From the NCBI GenBank assembly GCA_033439265.1, contig JAVTVX010000026.1, positions 15,805,398 to 15,869,397 on the forward strand: a stretch of 64,000 nucleotides of DNA, read 5' to 3'. This document shows, in pieces, positions 1 to 11,829 of this stretch. The DNA is from Dillenia suffruticosa. Taxonomy: Eukaryota; Streptophyta; Magnoliopsida; Dilleniales; Dilleniaceae. Each line of letters starts with the position of its first letter. Within the stretch, counting starts at the first letter, position 1. A program made the position numbers and the translations under genes. A model generated the notes under the pieces. That model saw nothing but the letters and a program-made list of their open reading frames with translations, was not told the origin of the DNA and searched no databases.

Positions 1-1235
1 AATATTACGAGTTTTTAAACTCTTAATATCTTACTCTCAAATATCTTATACGATTTTTTTGGAGAAATTATAGAAGTTTAGTAAAACACTTTCTTTAAAT
101 AAGATAAAACAAATGAAACTTGGTCTACTTTCGCCTCTTTTTTTTCTAACTACAAAAAAATTCTCGAAACGCCAAGCAAAAATCTCATTCATTCCGGAGG
201 GAAAGAAGGAAACCAACATGTCGAAAGTCCCAGTGATTTGATTATTAGATTCCAAAAGCATGAGAGAGAGAGAGAGAGAGAATACAACTAGTTCTAAATA
301 CTAGAAAACTAGAGAATACAACTCCAGAATATGAACCTTAATTTTCGCCAAAAAGAAGAATAGAAATCCCAATATCACAAGAAAGCACAGACTTGTATAT
401 GGTTCAAATGTGTAAAATACATGAAAAGGTCTGCCTAAGATAAGAAACCATGTGCCCCTTCAAAAGAAAATTGGGAAACTGTTGAACACTTGACTCCACA
501 TTGAACAAAATAAAAGAAAAAACCTTGGGGAATTTCATTATCGGCACAATGGTTAAACTTAAAAATGGCATTTCCAGCTGTGATGTTCCCATTTCAAAAG
601 ATTGTGCCAACCAAAGCAAAAGGGATGGGATGCTAGAATGCAGCTATTTGCACAAGAATTCAAACTCTAAATCTCACGACTAGAGATGAGGATTGTGATC
701 ACCAAACTGTCCCTTGGAGACTCTTTCAATCTGCCAATTACTTCCACTGAAGGTGTTCATCGTCTAATAAGATCTCTTATCTGCATGCACTGAGCAAGTC
801 ATAAAGAGGAACATAGAGAGGCATATCTGAAACAGCAAAGGCTCTTTGCTTCATAAATTCATAGATTCTCCCATACTCCCATGCAGACAAAAAAAGGTGA
901 TGCAACACAAATTCAACACTTATCATCCCAAAAAAAAATAATCAAAAACTACATAAAAAAAATATAAGAGCTGTGTTACATTTTTATTAAAAAAATTAAA
1001 ACTTATAAACTCTAAATATCTTATTTTTAGAGTTTTTAAATTAATTTAAATTTAGCTAAAGCCCCTTTTCTAAATAGGACAAGAAAAAAGTGAAATTTGA
1101 TGGTGTATTTCTGTCTTTGTATTTGAAAAATTTTCGAAACACCAATAATTAAGCAAAAATTTCAGTGGTTGTGGAGGAAAATAAGGAACTCAACATGTGC
1201 AAAGCCACAGGGATTTGATTACTAATTTCCTAAAC

Positions 1236-1299
<64 letters not shown>

Positions 1300-1502
1300 G
1301 TTGCAATATTTTGTTGGTCAAAAAACAAATCCGTTTTTGTTGGCATGAAACACTAATTACCGACAATCTCCATCGCAAACCAACACCTCTAAATACTCCC
1401 AAGTCCCAACCCGCCCGAACAATCGAATGCTATATACGAGAAAGCTAGAACAAAGAGAGAGCACATCTCAAGAACAAGAACCTTAATATTCCCAATAGGA
1501 AG
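1..1502. promoter_or_regulatory. Upstream region of the PLDRP1-like gene, with duplicated blocks
   Basis: No convincing gene lies here. Two blocks, about 1-290 and about 985-1250, are diverged copies of each other and both end in a (GA)n tract at 262-281 and 1239-1296. Between them, about 364-925 resembles part of intron 3 of the p24 gene at about 4439-4977. Arg/Glu dipeptide reading frames around the GA tracts are artefacts of the repeat. The second block and its GA tract lie about 200-500 bases before the ATG at 1503, so they probably form the promoter and leader. The transcription start cannot be seen. Confidence 0.6.
1239..1296 (+). repeat. (GA)29 microsatellite upstream of the PLDRP1-like gene
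   Basis: The longest GA run in the window, about 200 bases before the ATG. A shorter relative ends the other upstream block at 262-281. Confidence 0.95.
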
Positions 1503-2904
1503 ATGGGCCAGCACTCGCAAGAATACTCAGGTGCAGACACCGTGGATGACTACGATGAATTTGATCCCACCCCTTACGGTGGTGGGTATGACATGATCCT
1601 CACCTACGGTCGCCCTGTTCCACCCTCAGACACCACTTGTTATCCCAAGTCATCTTCCTCAAATGGCTACAATGATGAGCAAAATGACTCCCTTTGTTTT
1701 TCGTCAAATTCTCAATCCTCTGCTTATGATGAGGATGCTCTTGCGTCCGAGTACAGTAGTTACAGTCGGCCCAATAGGCCCCACCACACTCCGTCAGATT
1801 CTCAGCCCGGTTATGGTGGTGGTAGCGGTGGTGGGTGTGGAATGCCCAATAATGAGAAGAAGGATGATAATGACAGGCCCAGTTATGGGAAGTCGAGTTA
1901 TGGAGAAGATTCTGACAAGCCCTGTTATGTGACGAGCAATTACGGGCAGCAAGACAATGATGATAGGCCCAACTATGGGAGGTCCAATTATGGGCGGAAG
2001 ATTGATGATAATGGTAAGCCCAGTTATGGTGGTGGGTCCACTTTTGGGCACAAAGATGGCGATGACAGGCCCAGTTACGGGAGATCCAACTATGGGCATA
2101 AGGATGATGATGACAATAGGCCCAGTTATGAGAATGATTATGAGAAGCCCAGCTATGGAAGCTCCAATTTTCAGAGGAAGGATGATGATGAGAGGCCCAA
2201 ATATGAAAGGCAGAATTATGGGGACAAGGATGATCATGATGATAGCCCTAGTTATGGGAGCTCTAACTTTCAGAGGAAGGATGATGATGATGATGAGAGG
2301 CCCAAATATGGAAGGCAGAGTTATGGGAACATGGATGATCATTATGATAGGCCCAGTTATGGAAGCTCCAACTTTCAGAGGAAGGATAATGATGATGATG
2401 AGAGGCCCAAATATGGAAGGCAGAGTTATGGGGACAAGGATGATCATGATGATAGGCCCAGTTATGGGAGCTCCAACTTTCAGAGGAAGGATGACGATGA
2501 TGATGAGAGGCCCAAATATGGTAGGCAGAGTTACGGGAACATGGATGATCATGATGATAGGCCTAGTTATGGGAGCTCCAACTTTCAGAGGAAGGATGAT
2601 GATGATGATGAGAGGCCCAAATATGGAAGACAGAGTGATGGAAACAAGGACGACAATGATAATAGGCCTAGTTATGGGAGGTCCAATTATGAGGAGAGGA
2701 ATGATGATGATGATGAGAAGTCCAGATATGGGAGGTCCAATTATGGGAGGAAGGAGGATGATGATGACAGGCCCAGCTATGGAAGGCAAAGCTATGAAGA
2801 GAAGAATGATTATGGGAGTCAGAGCTATGGAAGATCAAGTTATGGGAGAAATAATGATGATGATGATTACAATAAGCCTAGTTATGGCCGCAACAAATAT
2901 GTGA

Positions 2905-2951
<47 letters not shown>

Positions 2952-3103
2952 CATTCAGTGAGATGAAATCTTAGGCTTCCTAATCATACATCTTGTGATA
3001 TAATCCTTGTTAGGGAGATGACAACTTTGATGATAATGGCGATGATGATGAAAAGAAGCGTCGCCATAACTTTCGTCAACACGAGCAGTATGATTATGAG
3101 TAA
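1503..3103 (+). CDS. PLDRP1-like Tyr/Asp-rich low-complexity protein (At5g39570 family)
   Basis: Two exons, 1503-2900 and 3014-3103, encode about 495 residues. The conserved N-terminus (about residues 13-95) has the order VDDYDEFDPTPYGGGYD, TYGRPVPPSDTTCYP and SSAYDEDALASEYSSYSRP. I recognise it from memory as the Arabidopsis At5g39570 / PLD-regulated protein 1 type. The rest is a run of SYGRSNYG and DDD(D)E blocks. Five tandem units (33 then 35 residues each, 2148-2666) begin PSYGSSNFQRK, and the tail is acidic and basic (DDDEKKRRHNFRQHEQYDYE). No catalytic domain or membrane segment is visible, so it is probably disordered. Family members are described as phospholipase D and phosphatidic-acid related, but function here is inferred. 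The 113-base intron starts GTGAGT and contains (TC)21 directly after the donor. Reading through it gives a false Ser/Leu tail. Confidence 0.85.
2148..2666 (+). repeat. Five in-frame tandem coding repeats of 99-105 bases
   Basis: Unit starts (first base of the Pro codon) are at 2148, 2247, 2352, 2457 and 2562, and the next Pro is at 2667. The last four units are exactly 105 bases (35 codons) and the first is 99. Each reads PSYGSSNFQRK, an Asp run, ERPKYGRQ, S/N-YG and KDDHDD-like. Units 2 and 4 share GNMDDH and units 1 and 3 share GDKDDH. This alternation suggests growth by two-unit steps. Confidence 0.9.
2907..2948 (+). repeat. (TC)21 microsatellite at the start of the PLDRP1-like intron
   Basis: A pure TC run begins six bases after the GT of the donor and fills over a third of the 113-base intron. 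Length change here would alter intron size but not the protein. Confidence 0.95.
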
Positions 3104-3764
3104 GAAGATTACATGAACGTGAGCTTCTCATTACATATATCAGCTTCATGCAGACAAATAGATGGCCCTCCTCAATAAGATTTTTTCTTTATGTTTCGGT
3201 TACTTCGTATCTAAAGGAGGTGAAGGACAGATTTTTTCCTTTTTTTTTCTTTTAATTTTTCTCTTTGAGAGTTCAAATTGTATCTAGATCCACATGGTGG
3301 TTTATTTCATATGTATCTATTTTGTATCTTGCAAATAAAAAATGGTTTTGCTCCTCAAGCATGCAAAAAGAGGTTCCTTTTAATATCCTTTATTCCCCAC
3401 CACATACCATGAAATGATTAAAGTAATAGCAATACTAGTCAAGTCTCATAACCCTTTAAATGCTCTATCCCCCCCCCCCCCGGCCAACAAAAAAAAAAAG
3501 AAAATATTGATAACTATTTTTATGAAATTGACAAGTAAAATGAAAAGGTCATAGCCAATGCCCTCAGCGACAGGAACAAAGAATTCCACGAATGTGTCTA
3601 ATTACTTTATCATCTGTCAGGTCTTAGACAGCAAGATTTCATCATAGATGTAAGTATCGCACAACAATTTTAGATGTAAAAGCTTCTACTTGTCCAGCAA
3701 TCTTGAATTGAAATCATGATTTCCTGCACTAATTGCAGAAATAATGTCCTGATCTGGGATGGAA
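3104..3764. other. Spacer between convergent PLDRP1-like and p24 genes
   Basis: This is the 3' flank of both genes, which converge here. It holds the two 3' untranslated regions and a C13 run at 3469-3481 followed a few bases later by an A run. I see no coding potential. Confidence 0.6.
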
Positions 3765-6479
3765 TTAGAGGAGCTTCTTCCTCACAAAAAAGGTTTTCAA
3801 GTGCCAAAATTGCAAGCCCGCCACCGACAAAGAAAATATAAGTGAACCAAAACTCAGCCACAGCATATAGGAATTAGTTGATTGATTGAAATCCAGGGCC
3901 CCCTCCTCCCTGTAACAAGCATTAAGCACGTTAAAATACAACTTTGGAATCATAACATGTGCTGCATTTTGAAAAAAGAGATTATTTACTCTCTAAACAC
4001 AAATTTATTGTAATATAAACATGTTTCACTTGCCTTACATAAGCATTGCCAAGCTCAACATGAATGGATTCAAGAGATGTCTGCATCTTCTTCAGCTCTA
4101 ATTCCACAGCCTGACATTAAAGATTACACATTTCTTTTCATGTAAAGCTCATTTAGTATTAACAAACAAGCAGTAAATTTACATCCACAAATTACTTTCA
4201 ACAGTAACATATGAGAATATTATTGGCCAACTTGTCAATTCAAGCTAATCATCAATTAGAAAAAAAGATATGACTGAAACTGACAATCGCCACAGATATT
4301 AGGATTCAAAATCTATGTTTACTATGATCGATGAAGCATAAAATAAACAAAGTCATAAGACCTAAAATAATAGGCTTTTTAATGGCAGCATCCACAGACA
4401 ACTTCAATTGACCAGAAAACTGGTGTTTATTTAAAAGGAAATCCCAGTCTCACAAGAATGCAGAGACATGCATACAGTTCAAATGTGTATGTGTAAAATA
4501 CCTGAAGGGTCTGCTTAAGATAAGAAACCAAGTAACACCACAAAAGAAAATTGGGAAATTGTTGGACACTTGACTCCACATTGAACAAAATAGCCCCCCC
4601 CCCCCCCAAAAAAAACACTTAGGAATTTTAATTATCAGATAATTATCACAAACGTTAAATTTAAAAATGGGATTTCCAGCTGTCATGTTCCCATTTCAAA
4701 AGGATGTGCCAACCAAAGCAAAAGTGCCCATGAGGTATTGCTATGATAATGCTAGAATGCAGCTAGTTGCACAGTGCTCTTTGAACCATCTTTCAATCTG
4801 CCAATTACTTCCAGTGAAGTTGCTCATCATCTAATAAGATCTCTTATCTGCATGCACTAAGTGAGTCACATGAGGAACATAAAGAAGCATATATGAAACA
4901 GCAAAGATATATAAATCCATAGATACTCCCATACTCCCATGCAGACAGAAACCCAGATGCAATACAAATTCAATACACCTACCACTCCTCTATCTCGTCC
5001 CCAAGGGGACAGCCTAGTGGTCATATCCTCCACCACCAACCCCGTAATCCTGGGTTCAAATTTCGTCGTAACAAAAAAAAAAAAAAGAAAAAATCACTCC
5101 TTTATATCTAGATGAGTCTAGTCTCCAAGCAATCGTATGGAATTCCAAGATTTTAGCACTGGGTTTCCATCACCACCATCAAAATTCACTTCTGACACAT
5201 GCAAATGCTTTATTATTTTCCACTATGGACCCAAAATCCACATTCAAAAACCTTAATTTGTTTGTGTTTCTGTTTAAATCGTTCAATGCCACAAAATGAA
5301 CCCCAAAGCTTGTCAAAAACATGTTCAGAATAAACTAAGGAGGAAGAAAGAAAGAAAATCACTCTTGTGGCAATACTAGACCTATCCTTCACGTCCATGA
5401 TAAGTTAGCATTTAAGCTAGTCAAATTTCTCCAATTCAAAACCAATATTATCTAAATACACAATCTTACAAACCTGGAGTTCCAAGAGCACCATTAAATC
5501 CCACTTTTACACTACTCAAATTCTCTATGACTCACCAACTTCCTCTGAAAAATCACCATTCGGAACTCCTTATTCATCCCCATTTTCATAGCATTCAATC
5601 AAACACAACTTTAACCTAGATCTCCCAGGTGGCTTCACCACCACCATTAAATTCCATTTTCAAGCTACTCGAATTCTTTATGCCTCACAACCTTCAACCC
5701 AAAATCCACCATTAAAAACCCTAATTTACCCACATTTCCATTTCATTAAATCAAGCCTTTAACCTAAAAATTCGTGACGAACACAATTGACAAAACAAAC
5801 CTAAGAGTATAAAAGAGACTCACAGTCAACTTCTCTCTCTTGGCAATACTAGCCCAATCTACTGCCTCGACACCAGTCTTCCACTCAAAATCAATGGTCA
5901 CATTCGACCCCTGAGTCGCATCAGGCACATAAAAGCAAGCAAAATGATCTCCTTCATCAACTGCCGTGAACGAAAACTGTCCTGACTCCACTCTATCCGC
6001 ATAGTGAAAGGATCTTCCATGATCATTAGACACCTGCAAAATACCACTATCACAAAATCAAAAACCCTAACCCTAAAAATCAAGTTCATGAGACTCAGAA
6101 ATCTAATCCCAACAAAATAAAAGAACTCAAATTTCATGAAAATTGAGACTTTCACTAAACAGAAAAAAATCAATTTCACAAAAAATCAAAACCCTAACCC
6201 TAACACTAAAACAACAAAAGAAAGCTCAATGAAAATTTTAAATTCTTTTGGACAGATTGATACACTGGCGACGATCTTGTGAGAAGCGGGGAGTGGATGG
6301 CCTTCGTTAGGGTTAACGACATGGTATTTGCCCACGGCGATTGAACCCTTCTTGATGTCTTCGTATATGCATCGTGTATACTGTAATTTGAGATCGAATC
6401 GGAGTGATTCAGAGCTGTTGATGAAGATTACAAGAAGAAGAAGAAGAGCAACAACAAAAATTTCAGCCTTCTTGATCAT
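3765..6479 (-). CDS. p24 family cargo receptor, delta type (emp24/gp25L/p24, GOLD domain)
   Basis: Four exons on the minus strand: 6264-6479, 5824-6033, 4034-4110 and 3765-3909, giving 215 residues, the usual p24 size. Residues 1-25 are a hydrophobic signal peptide. The GOLD domain follows, with the family's Cys pair at C37 (QYTRCIYEDI) and C105 (DHFACFYVPDA). A short coiled-coil segment (VELELKKMQTSLESIH) and a transmembrane segment at about 183-205 come next. The protein ends FFVRKKLL, a C-terminal KKxx signal for COPI binding with an aromatic pair for COPII. By family knowledge it cycles between ER and Golgi and helps cargo export, including GPI-anchored proteins. Intron 3 must use a GC donor: AG/GCAAGT at 4034/4033 restores the frame across YVREEGALDF, whereas the nearby GT options do not. 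A (GA)n tract lies immediately before the ATG. Confidence 0.92.
4439..4977. repeat. Intronic segment duplicated at 364-925
   Basis: Within p24 intron 3, blocks such as AGGTCTGC..AAGATAAGAAACCA and AATAAGATCTCTTATCTGCATGCACT match the region upstream of the PLDRP1-like gene in the same order and strand, with scattered changes. One copy has C14A8 at 4594-4615 where the other has a short A-rich stretch near 509-522. It is either a segmental duplication or two copies of an unrecognised element. Confidence 0.7.
4996..5093 (+). mobile_element. Short tRNA-derived SINE in p24 intron 3
   Basis: A box-A-like CAGCCTAGTGGTC is followed by a box-B-like GGTTCAAATTT at 5053-5063 and an A-rich tail at 5073-5093. 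The flanks look like an imperfect target duplication (CCACTCCTCTATCT before, TCACTCCTTTATATCT after). The body resembles the element at 53190-53254. Its short length suggests a truncated or minimal member. Confidence 0.65.
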
Positions 6480-7942
6480 GGTGAGAGAGAGAGAGAGAGA
6501 GAGAAACCCTAGTTTTTGTGTAACGGCTATTACTTCAATTCTGCCTCCAAAAATTATTTGAGAGAGATCAAGAGAGAGAGGGAGGGAGAGAGAGAGAGAG
6601 AACGGTGGGGGGCCAATGGTATAGAAAGGAAATAGATGATTAATGTGACATTATTATGGTATTAATAAAAAATGAAGATTAATTATCAAATTTAGGCAAA
6701 AATATTTACCGTAAATCACTTAGCAAATGAATACGGGAGCGGGTTAAGCATGGTTGAAATATCATAATTTTACTTTTTTTTTAATCTCAAATTTGAATTT
6801 CTTTTATAGGAAAAAAAAAATCATGATAAGGTTATATTTAAAAAGTTTAATTAATAATATAATGATTATAATTGAAATATATTTTTTTAAAAAAGAAAAA
6901 AAATGCAATATTTTAACTTTTGTATTGGCTGCAACAAAATTTTTGAACAGTATCTATTTAATATATTTAGTATTGTAAAAAAGAATTTTGAGAAATATTC
7001 GGGTCATAAAAGATTTAGAGTTTAAATTTCTTTTAAATAGAATAGATTTAATTTTTCCAATAAGGCTAGAATCGAAAGTTGATTATATTTGATTCGATCT
7101 CCTAATTAGGGTGAAATCTTATACTTGATGTGTTTGTTAATAATTTTGATTGATTGCAATTTACTATGATGGATATGTTTAAAATTTTTCCGTCGTTTTT
7201 CTATATTTTATTTTAAAAAAAATGAAATTTGGATTTTATTTTTGCATCACCAAACAAATATTATGTATACTTTTTATTTATTTGTTTATTTTTAGTTAAT
7301 AATTATAATTAAAACCGAATATTTCATTGTTGCAAAAAATTTTTAAGGATACTTACTTGTACTTAGTATGTTAAAATTTAAAAAAATGCTATGTAATTAT
7401 CCAAAAACAAATCACAACGTTATAACCATTCCTTGGTTTCTTAGGTGTCATATTTCCCACAATAAAGGGTGGAGAAAAGTTTATTTATTATTATTATTAT
7501 CATATTTACATAATATTTTTTATTAAAAATTATATAATTAAACTGTAGCGATCATGACTTAACAATCCGTTTGGATAGAGAGTTTTGATAGAAAAAGGAG
7601 AGAAAGGAAGGATTTTTAAAGAATCCACTACAAAGCAATTAATCGGAGTAGAGGGAAGGAAAGAGTTTCTATAAAACCCTCTAAATCTAATTTTTTAATT
7701 CTATCAAATTGACGAGTTTTAAAAGAAAAGAATTCACTTTTCAAATTATAAATATTAAATTTATTTTTATATCATATATTTTAAAACTTTAATAAAAAAA
7801 TAAAAAAAGAAAATTTGTATACTTTTTTATTATATTCCTTTCTTTCTCTCATCTATAATTTTTTTATTTTACTTTCCTTTTCTTCTCTTTCCCATCATAT
7901 ATTTAATTGTAACTTTACTTTCCTTTCCTTCTCTTTTCTATC

Positions 7943-7985
<43 letters not shown>

Positions 7986-9265
7986 ATTGACATTAATTCA
8001 AAATTTTTTGTAAAATTTTATTTTTATAAAAAAAAAATTAGTTTAATTAAAAATTATTATAGATAAAATAAATAAAAAATTAAGCCAAATGTAGACAAAT
8101 TTAAATTTCTCAAACAAGCCTTTGTGCATTAAAATTTTATAATCTGTACTTTAGATTTTTAGGTGCCCATCTACTCCTTTGGCTTTGGTGAGTGGTCTTA
8201 TTGAAAAAGGATAATAAAGTAAACAAATGGTAACGAAAATTACATAATAACTTATTTCATTTGGTGATTACACGCATTTATATAAGGCAGTGTCTAAATC
8301 TTAATGTCTAAAAATATTTTCATTTAGAAAGATAATATTTTTTATTTTTGAGATTATTGTTTTAGTACCCAAGATTATTTAATTTAGGAAAGTAAATATT
8401 CTTGATGATTTCCATAATGCATTTTTCTTAATGCAAAAAAAAAAAAAAAAAAAAAAAAATTTAAAAAGATATTGCACTCCTTGGCTTTTTTAGAAGTGGC
8501 CCTTTCGAACTCGACTAATTAACATGTATGACTTTCCAACCATCTTAAATATTTAGTTTAAGGTTGCTTTTTTTTTTATTATTAAAAAAAATAAAGGAGG
8601 GTATAATCCTAAAGAAGATTTGAATAGATTTTTTTTTTTTTTTAAACTGTTTGTATTCGATAATTATATTAAATTCAATTAAATTCGATTTGAATTGAAT
8701 TAGATTTTTATTATATATATTTTCTTACGTTAATTTTCTTTATATATAAAATTTGAATTTAAAATTTTATTTAAAAAATATCAATAATCGATCGTTAAAT
8801 CCATTTTACATGGTAAATAAAATTATCATAGACTGCTATTGGAATTTATATAGCATGCTGATTACCATTGTTGTTGTAAGATTCTTATTCACCGGATTGG
8901 CGGGGTAGAGAGGGGGGAGGATGGAGAGAGAGAGAGGAACGTCTAAGAATGAGAATAGAACAATGAATATATATATTTATATATCTAAGAGTGAGTATAG
9001 GCGGGCCGAAATGCAAGGGGATCGGTTTGGATGTAGGCGTAGTGTGTGTTCGCCGGTGTGTACTAAACAGGGATAAATGAAGCGGCCCTCTCATGGACTA
9101 AAAGGTAATAGATTAATTGATTTAGTGAGATATAATACTAAAATTTTTAATTAAAATTTTAAATTTAATTTATAATTTAAATATAAAACAGATTATATTT
9201 GAAAAGTAAATCTATCTAAATAGGATATTATAAATATCAAATTGATTTACTCGGAATATTATTTT
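6480..9265. other. AT-rich spacer with GA/TC microsatellites
   Basis: The first 150 bases contain (GA) tracts at 6483-6504 and about 6560-6600, probably in the p24 promoter and leader. The rest is AT-rich with a (TC)n run at 7946-7981 and several A or T runs. I see no gene, RNA gene or clear element. Confidence 0.6.
7946..7981 (+). repeat. (TC)n microsatellite
   Basis: Pure TC run in the AT-rich spacer at the end of a longer pyrimidine-rich stretch that starts near 7830. Confidence 0.95.
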
Positions 9266-9762
9266 TGTTGGATTTAATCGCGCATGCGGAAGCGAGAATT
9301 AAATAGATCAGAAATTTTGGGATAAATACCTCGATAGGGCAGTCTCCAAAATCCACCGTGTCGCGATGTCCCTCGAACGGATCGCACGGTCGGATGGTGA
9401 TCACGAGGTTAGTCGAACCACCACCTCAAATCCACGACGCCGCAATCCTCATGTCCGGTGATTCGTTTGACGATGGGAGATTTTCCTACGCGAAAATCTC
9501 CATCCCTCTCTCTATTCTCTCTCTAGAGAATATGTTGTGCAAAACTCTAGCCTCCATCATGGTTTCCTCCCATGGCTGCTATCCACCCCACAAGGTAGGA
9601 GAAGGAGAGTTTCCTCCATTGTTTCCTCTCCCAGAAGGAAGGTAAGACCAATTTCTCTTAATTGGTGGGGGTTACCAAAATATTGGTTAATGGTAATTAA
9701 GGATGGGAGTTACCCCATTCCTTAATTACCCAAATGCCCATAATGGGCATCAATAACCAACA
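9266..9762 (-). repeat. 3' LTR of the copia-type element
   Basis: 497 bases, bounded by TGTTGG and CCAACA, with many CpG dinucleotides at its left side. It is nearly identical to 15693-16188. Reading frames inside both LTRs are identical by descent and show no protein similarity I recognise. Confidence 0.95.
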
Positions 9763-9773
9763 TCTCCCACTTG
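9763..9773 (-). other. Polypurine tract of the copia-type element
   Basis: On the minus strand the sequence directly before the 3' LTR reads CAAGTGGGAGA. This is the expected position for priming plus-strand DNA synthesis and supports the minus orientation. Confidence 0.8.
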
Positions 9774-11829
9774 CACATTAGGGCATTTCACTTCCGTCAT
9801 TCACAAGATCGTAACTCATGCGATCTCTCACATCACCCTACTGGACTTTCATACTGGATTGGGCGTCGTGCGACCGGCGAGTACACCTGCAAGCAAAGAC
9901 TCTCGATACACCTGTTAGGATGATCGAAAAGTCACTGTTAGTATAAAAATAACTCGCTATACCCCAAACTCAATGCATTTACATCCATCGAGCCACTTTC
10001 CTCATCGAAAGTGATCCCCAATCAATTTGCTCGACTATGTATTCATTATTATGTTTGAATCCCAACATGGATTAACACAATAGGTCGACCTATGAATACA
10101 TGACAATGATGTAATGTCTATTGGCCTTCCTTTTCCCAAACTCGAATCTATCGGTCTCAATTCAGCTGCTTTCCTAGACCTGCCCCTTAGATCTCAATTT
10201 ATCTTCCGGGCCATAGGTAAACAGACTAAAGTAGCAACACTGAACCAAAACTTCTAGAGACAGCCGAAAGTAATAAGGGCATAAGAGATCCCACCCAATG
10301 GATCTCAGGTCTCACACAGTGGGAACGGGGATCAAGATCAAACTATCGTCTCAAATAATAGCTCCCACTATCCCATGGTCGTCTCATCACACGTGGTATG
10401 AAACACGTGCCACAGTGTTATTCCCCCATCTCTCAAAGGGCATATGTCAGATTTCTCTAATACTGTACAGGTACGGGACTCAGTCTACACACAAGACTTT
10501 ACCCAGAGATCTCAGAGAGAGCAACTCAAAGACAATATCACAAATCGCAGGTGATATCTGAGATCTCAAACTGGCTACTTACAGGCAACATGGATGTGGG
10601 TATTTCCATGTCGGTCATATCGCATATGACCTCATCCTGAACACATATCAGGGCGACTTATGTTCTAGTAGGGCTACTCTCAAAGCCTCTTACGACTAGA
10701 ATCCGTCTCATCTCCGCTCACTCAGAGTCGGAGGTGGTCACTCGTGTGAGAGAGTCGACCATGCCTGCCTGACACATCTTTTAATCACAAGATCATAATA
10801 TATGACAACAAATGATGCAGGAAATAAATATGTGACTCATTAATGCATACATGTCATATATTAAAATAAGCATCTAAAACAGTATATAAGGAGAAATGTT
10901 AAAGTACACTAAACCCAATGATTCCTTACCTCACAAAGGAATCTCTCACAACGGGTTTTCTGAAGAGATCAGCTCTCATGCTGAGGTGTACTTAGATGTC
11001 ACAATACCCTTCTCGGTAATATCTCTCATAGTGGTCTTCGGTATTAATGTGTTTGGCTTTGCTATTACACTTAGGGTCTCTTTTGATGACAGTGTCGGTC
11101 TGATTATCACAATAATCATCATTGACCTCCCACTATCTGTCACGACCCCTAAGTGTTCCAGAAAATTTCTGAAGCCAACCATTCTCATGAACTGCAATTG
11201 AGCACACTACAAGCTCAGTCTCTATCGTAAATAGAGATTTACAGGTTCTCTTCTTACTGCTCTAAGAAGATAAAACCTTTTGCGTTTATTCAGATCACTA
11301 CTCCCAATCAGTATCTGAATCTCAACCACAAAACGCAAATCACCTCATCCGTAACACATGGAGAGATCCGCAGTTCAAATGAGATATTTCAGAATCCTTT
11401 TTCACTGCTCTACAGTGATCCTTTTTAGGATTCTATTAATACCTACTCACCAGATCGACTGCTAAATAAACATCTGGTCATGTATGTCTCATCGCATACA
11501 TCAAATTGTATATCACACGTGTATACCTCATCGCACACACTAGAAATGTATTTTGCACTGGAATAAGGGATTCTGCTCATCTCCCTTATTTCTTTATAAA
11601 TTCTAGGGCATGTGTCAAGATTCAGGTCTTTTTATCTTTAGCGATTAGAGTATCTTTTAGGTTGTGTTCGTTATTCTCGAAATGCTTAAGAATCTACCTG
11701 ATGTAAAACTCTTGTTAAAGAGTCAACACCATTCTCAAGCGATCCCTATGGATCCAAAATCTGAGAATGAACTAAAACCTCACAACCATGTTATAATGGT
11801 CATTGGATACTCTCTGTTGTTCCCAGCCA

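Noticed and set aside
1794-2904. Long antisense Ile/Pro/Gly frame and a Met-rich second-frame ORF in the PLDRP1-like gene
   Set aside because: Shadows of the repetitive GAT/GAC and TATGG codons of the real gene.
9358-9725. Small open frames repeated at 15793-16151
   Set aside because: Both lie inside the two LTRs; they are copies by LTR duplication, not genes.
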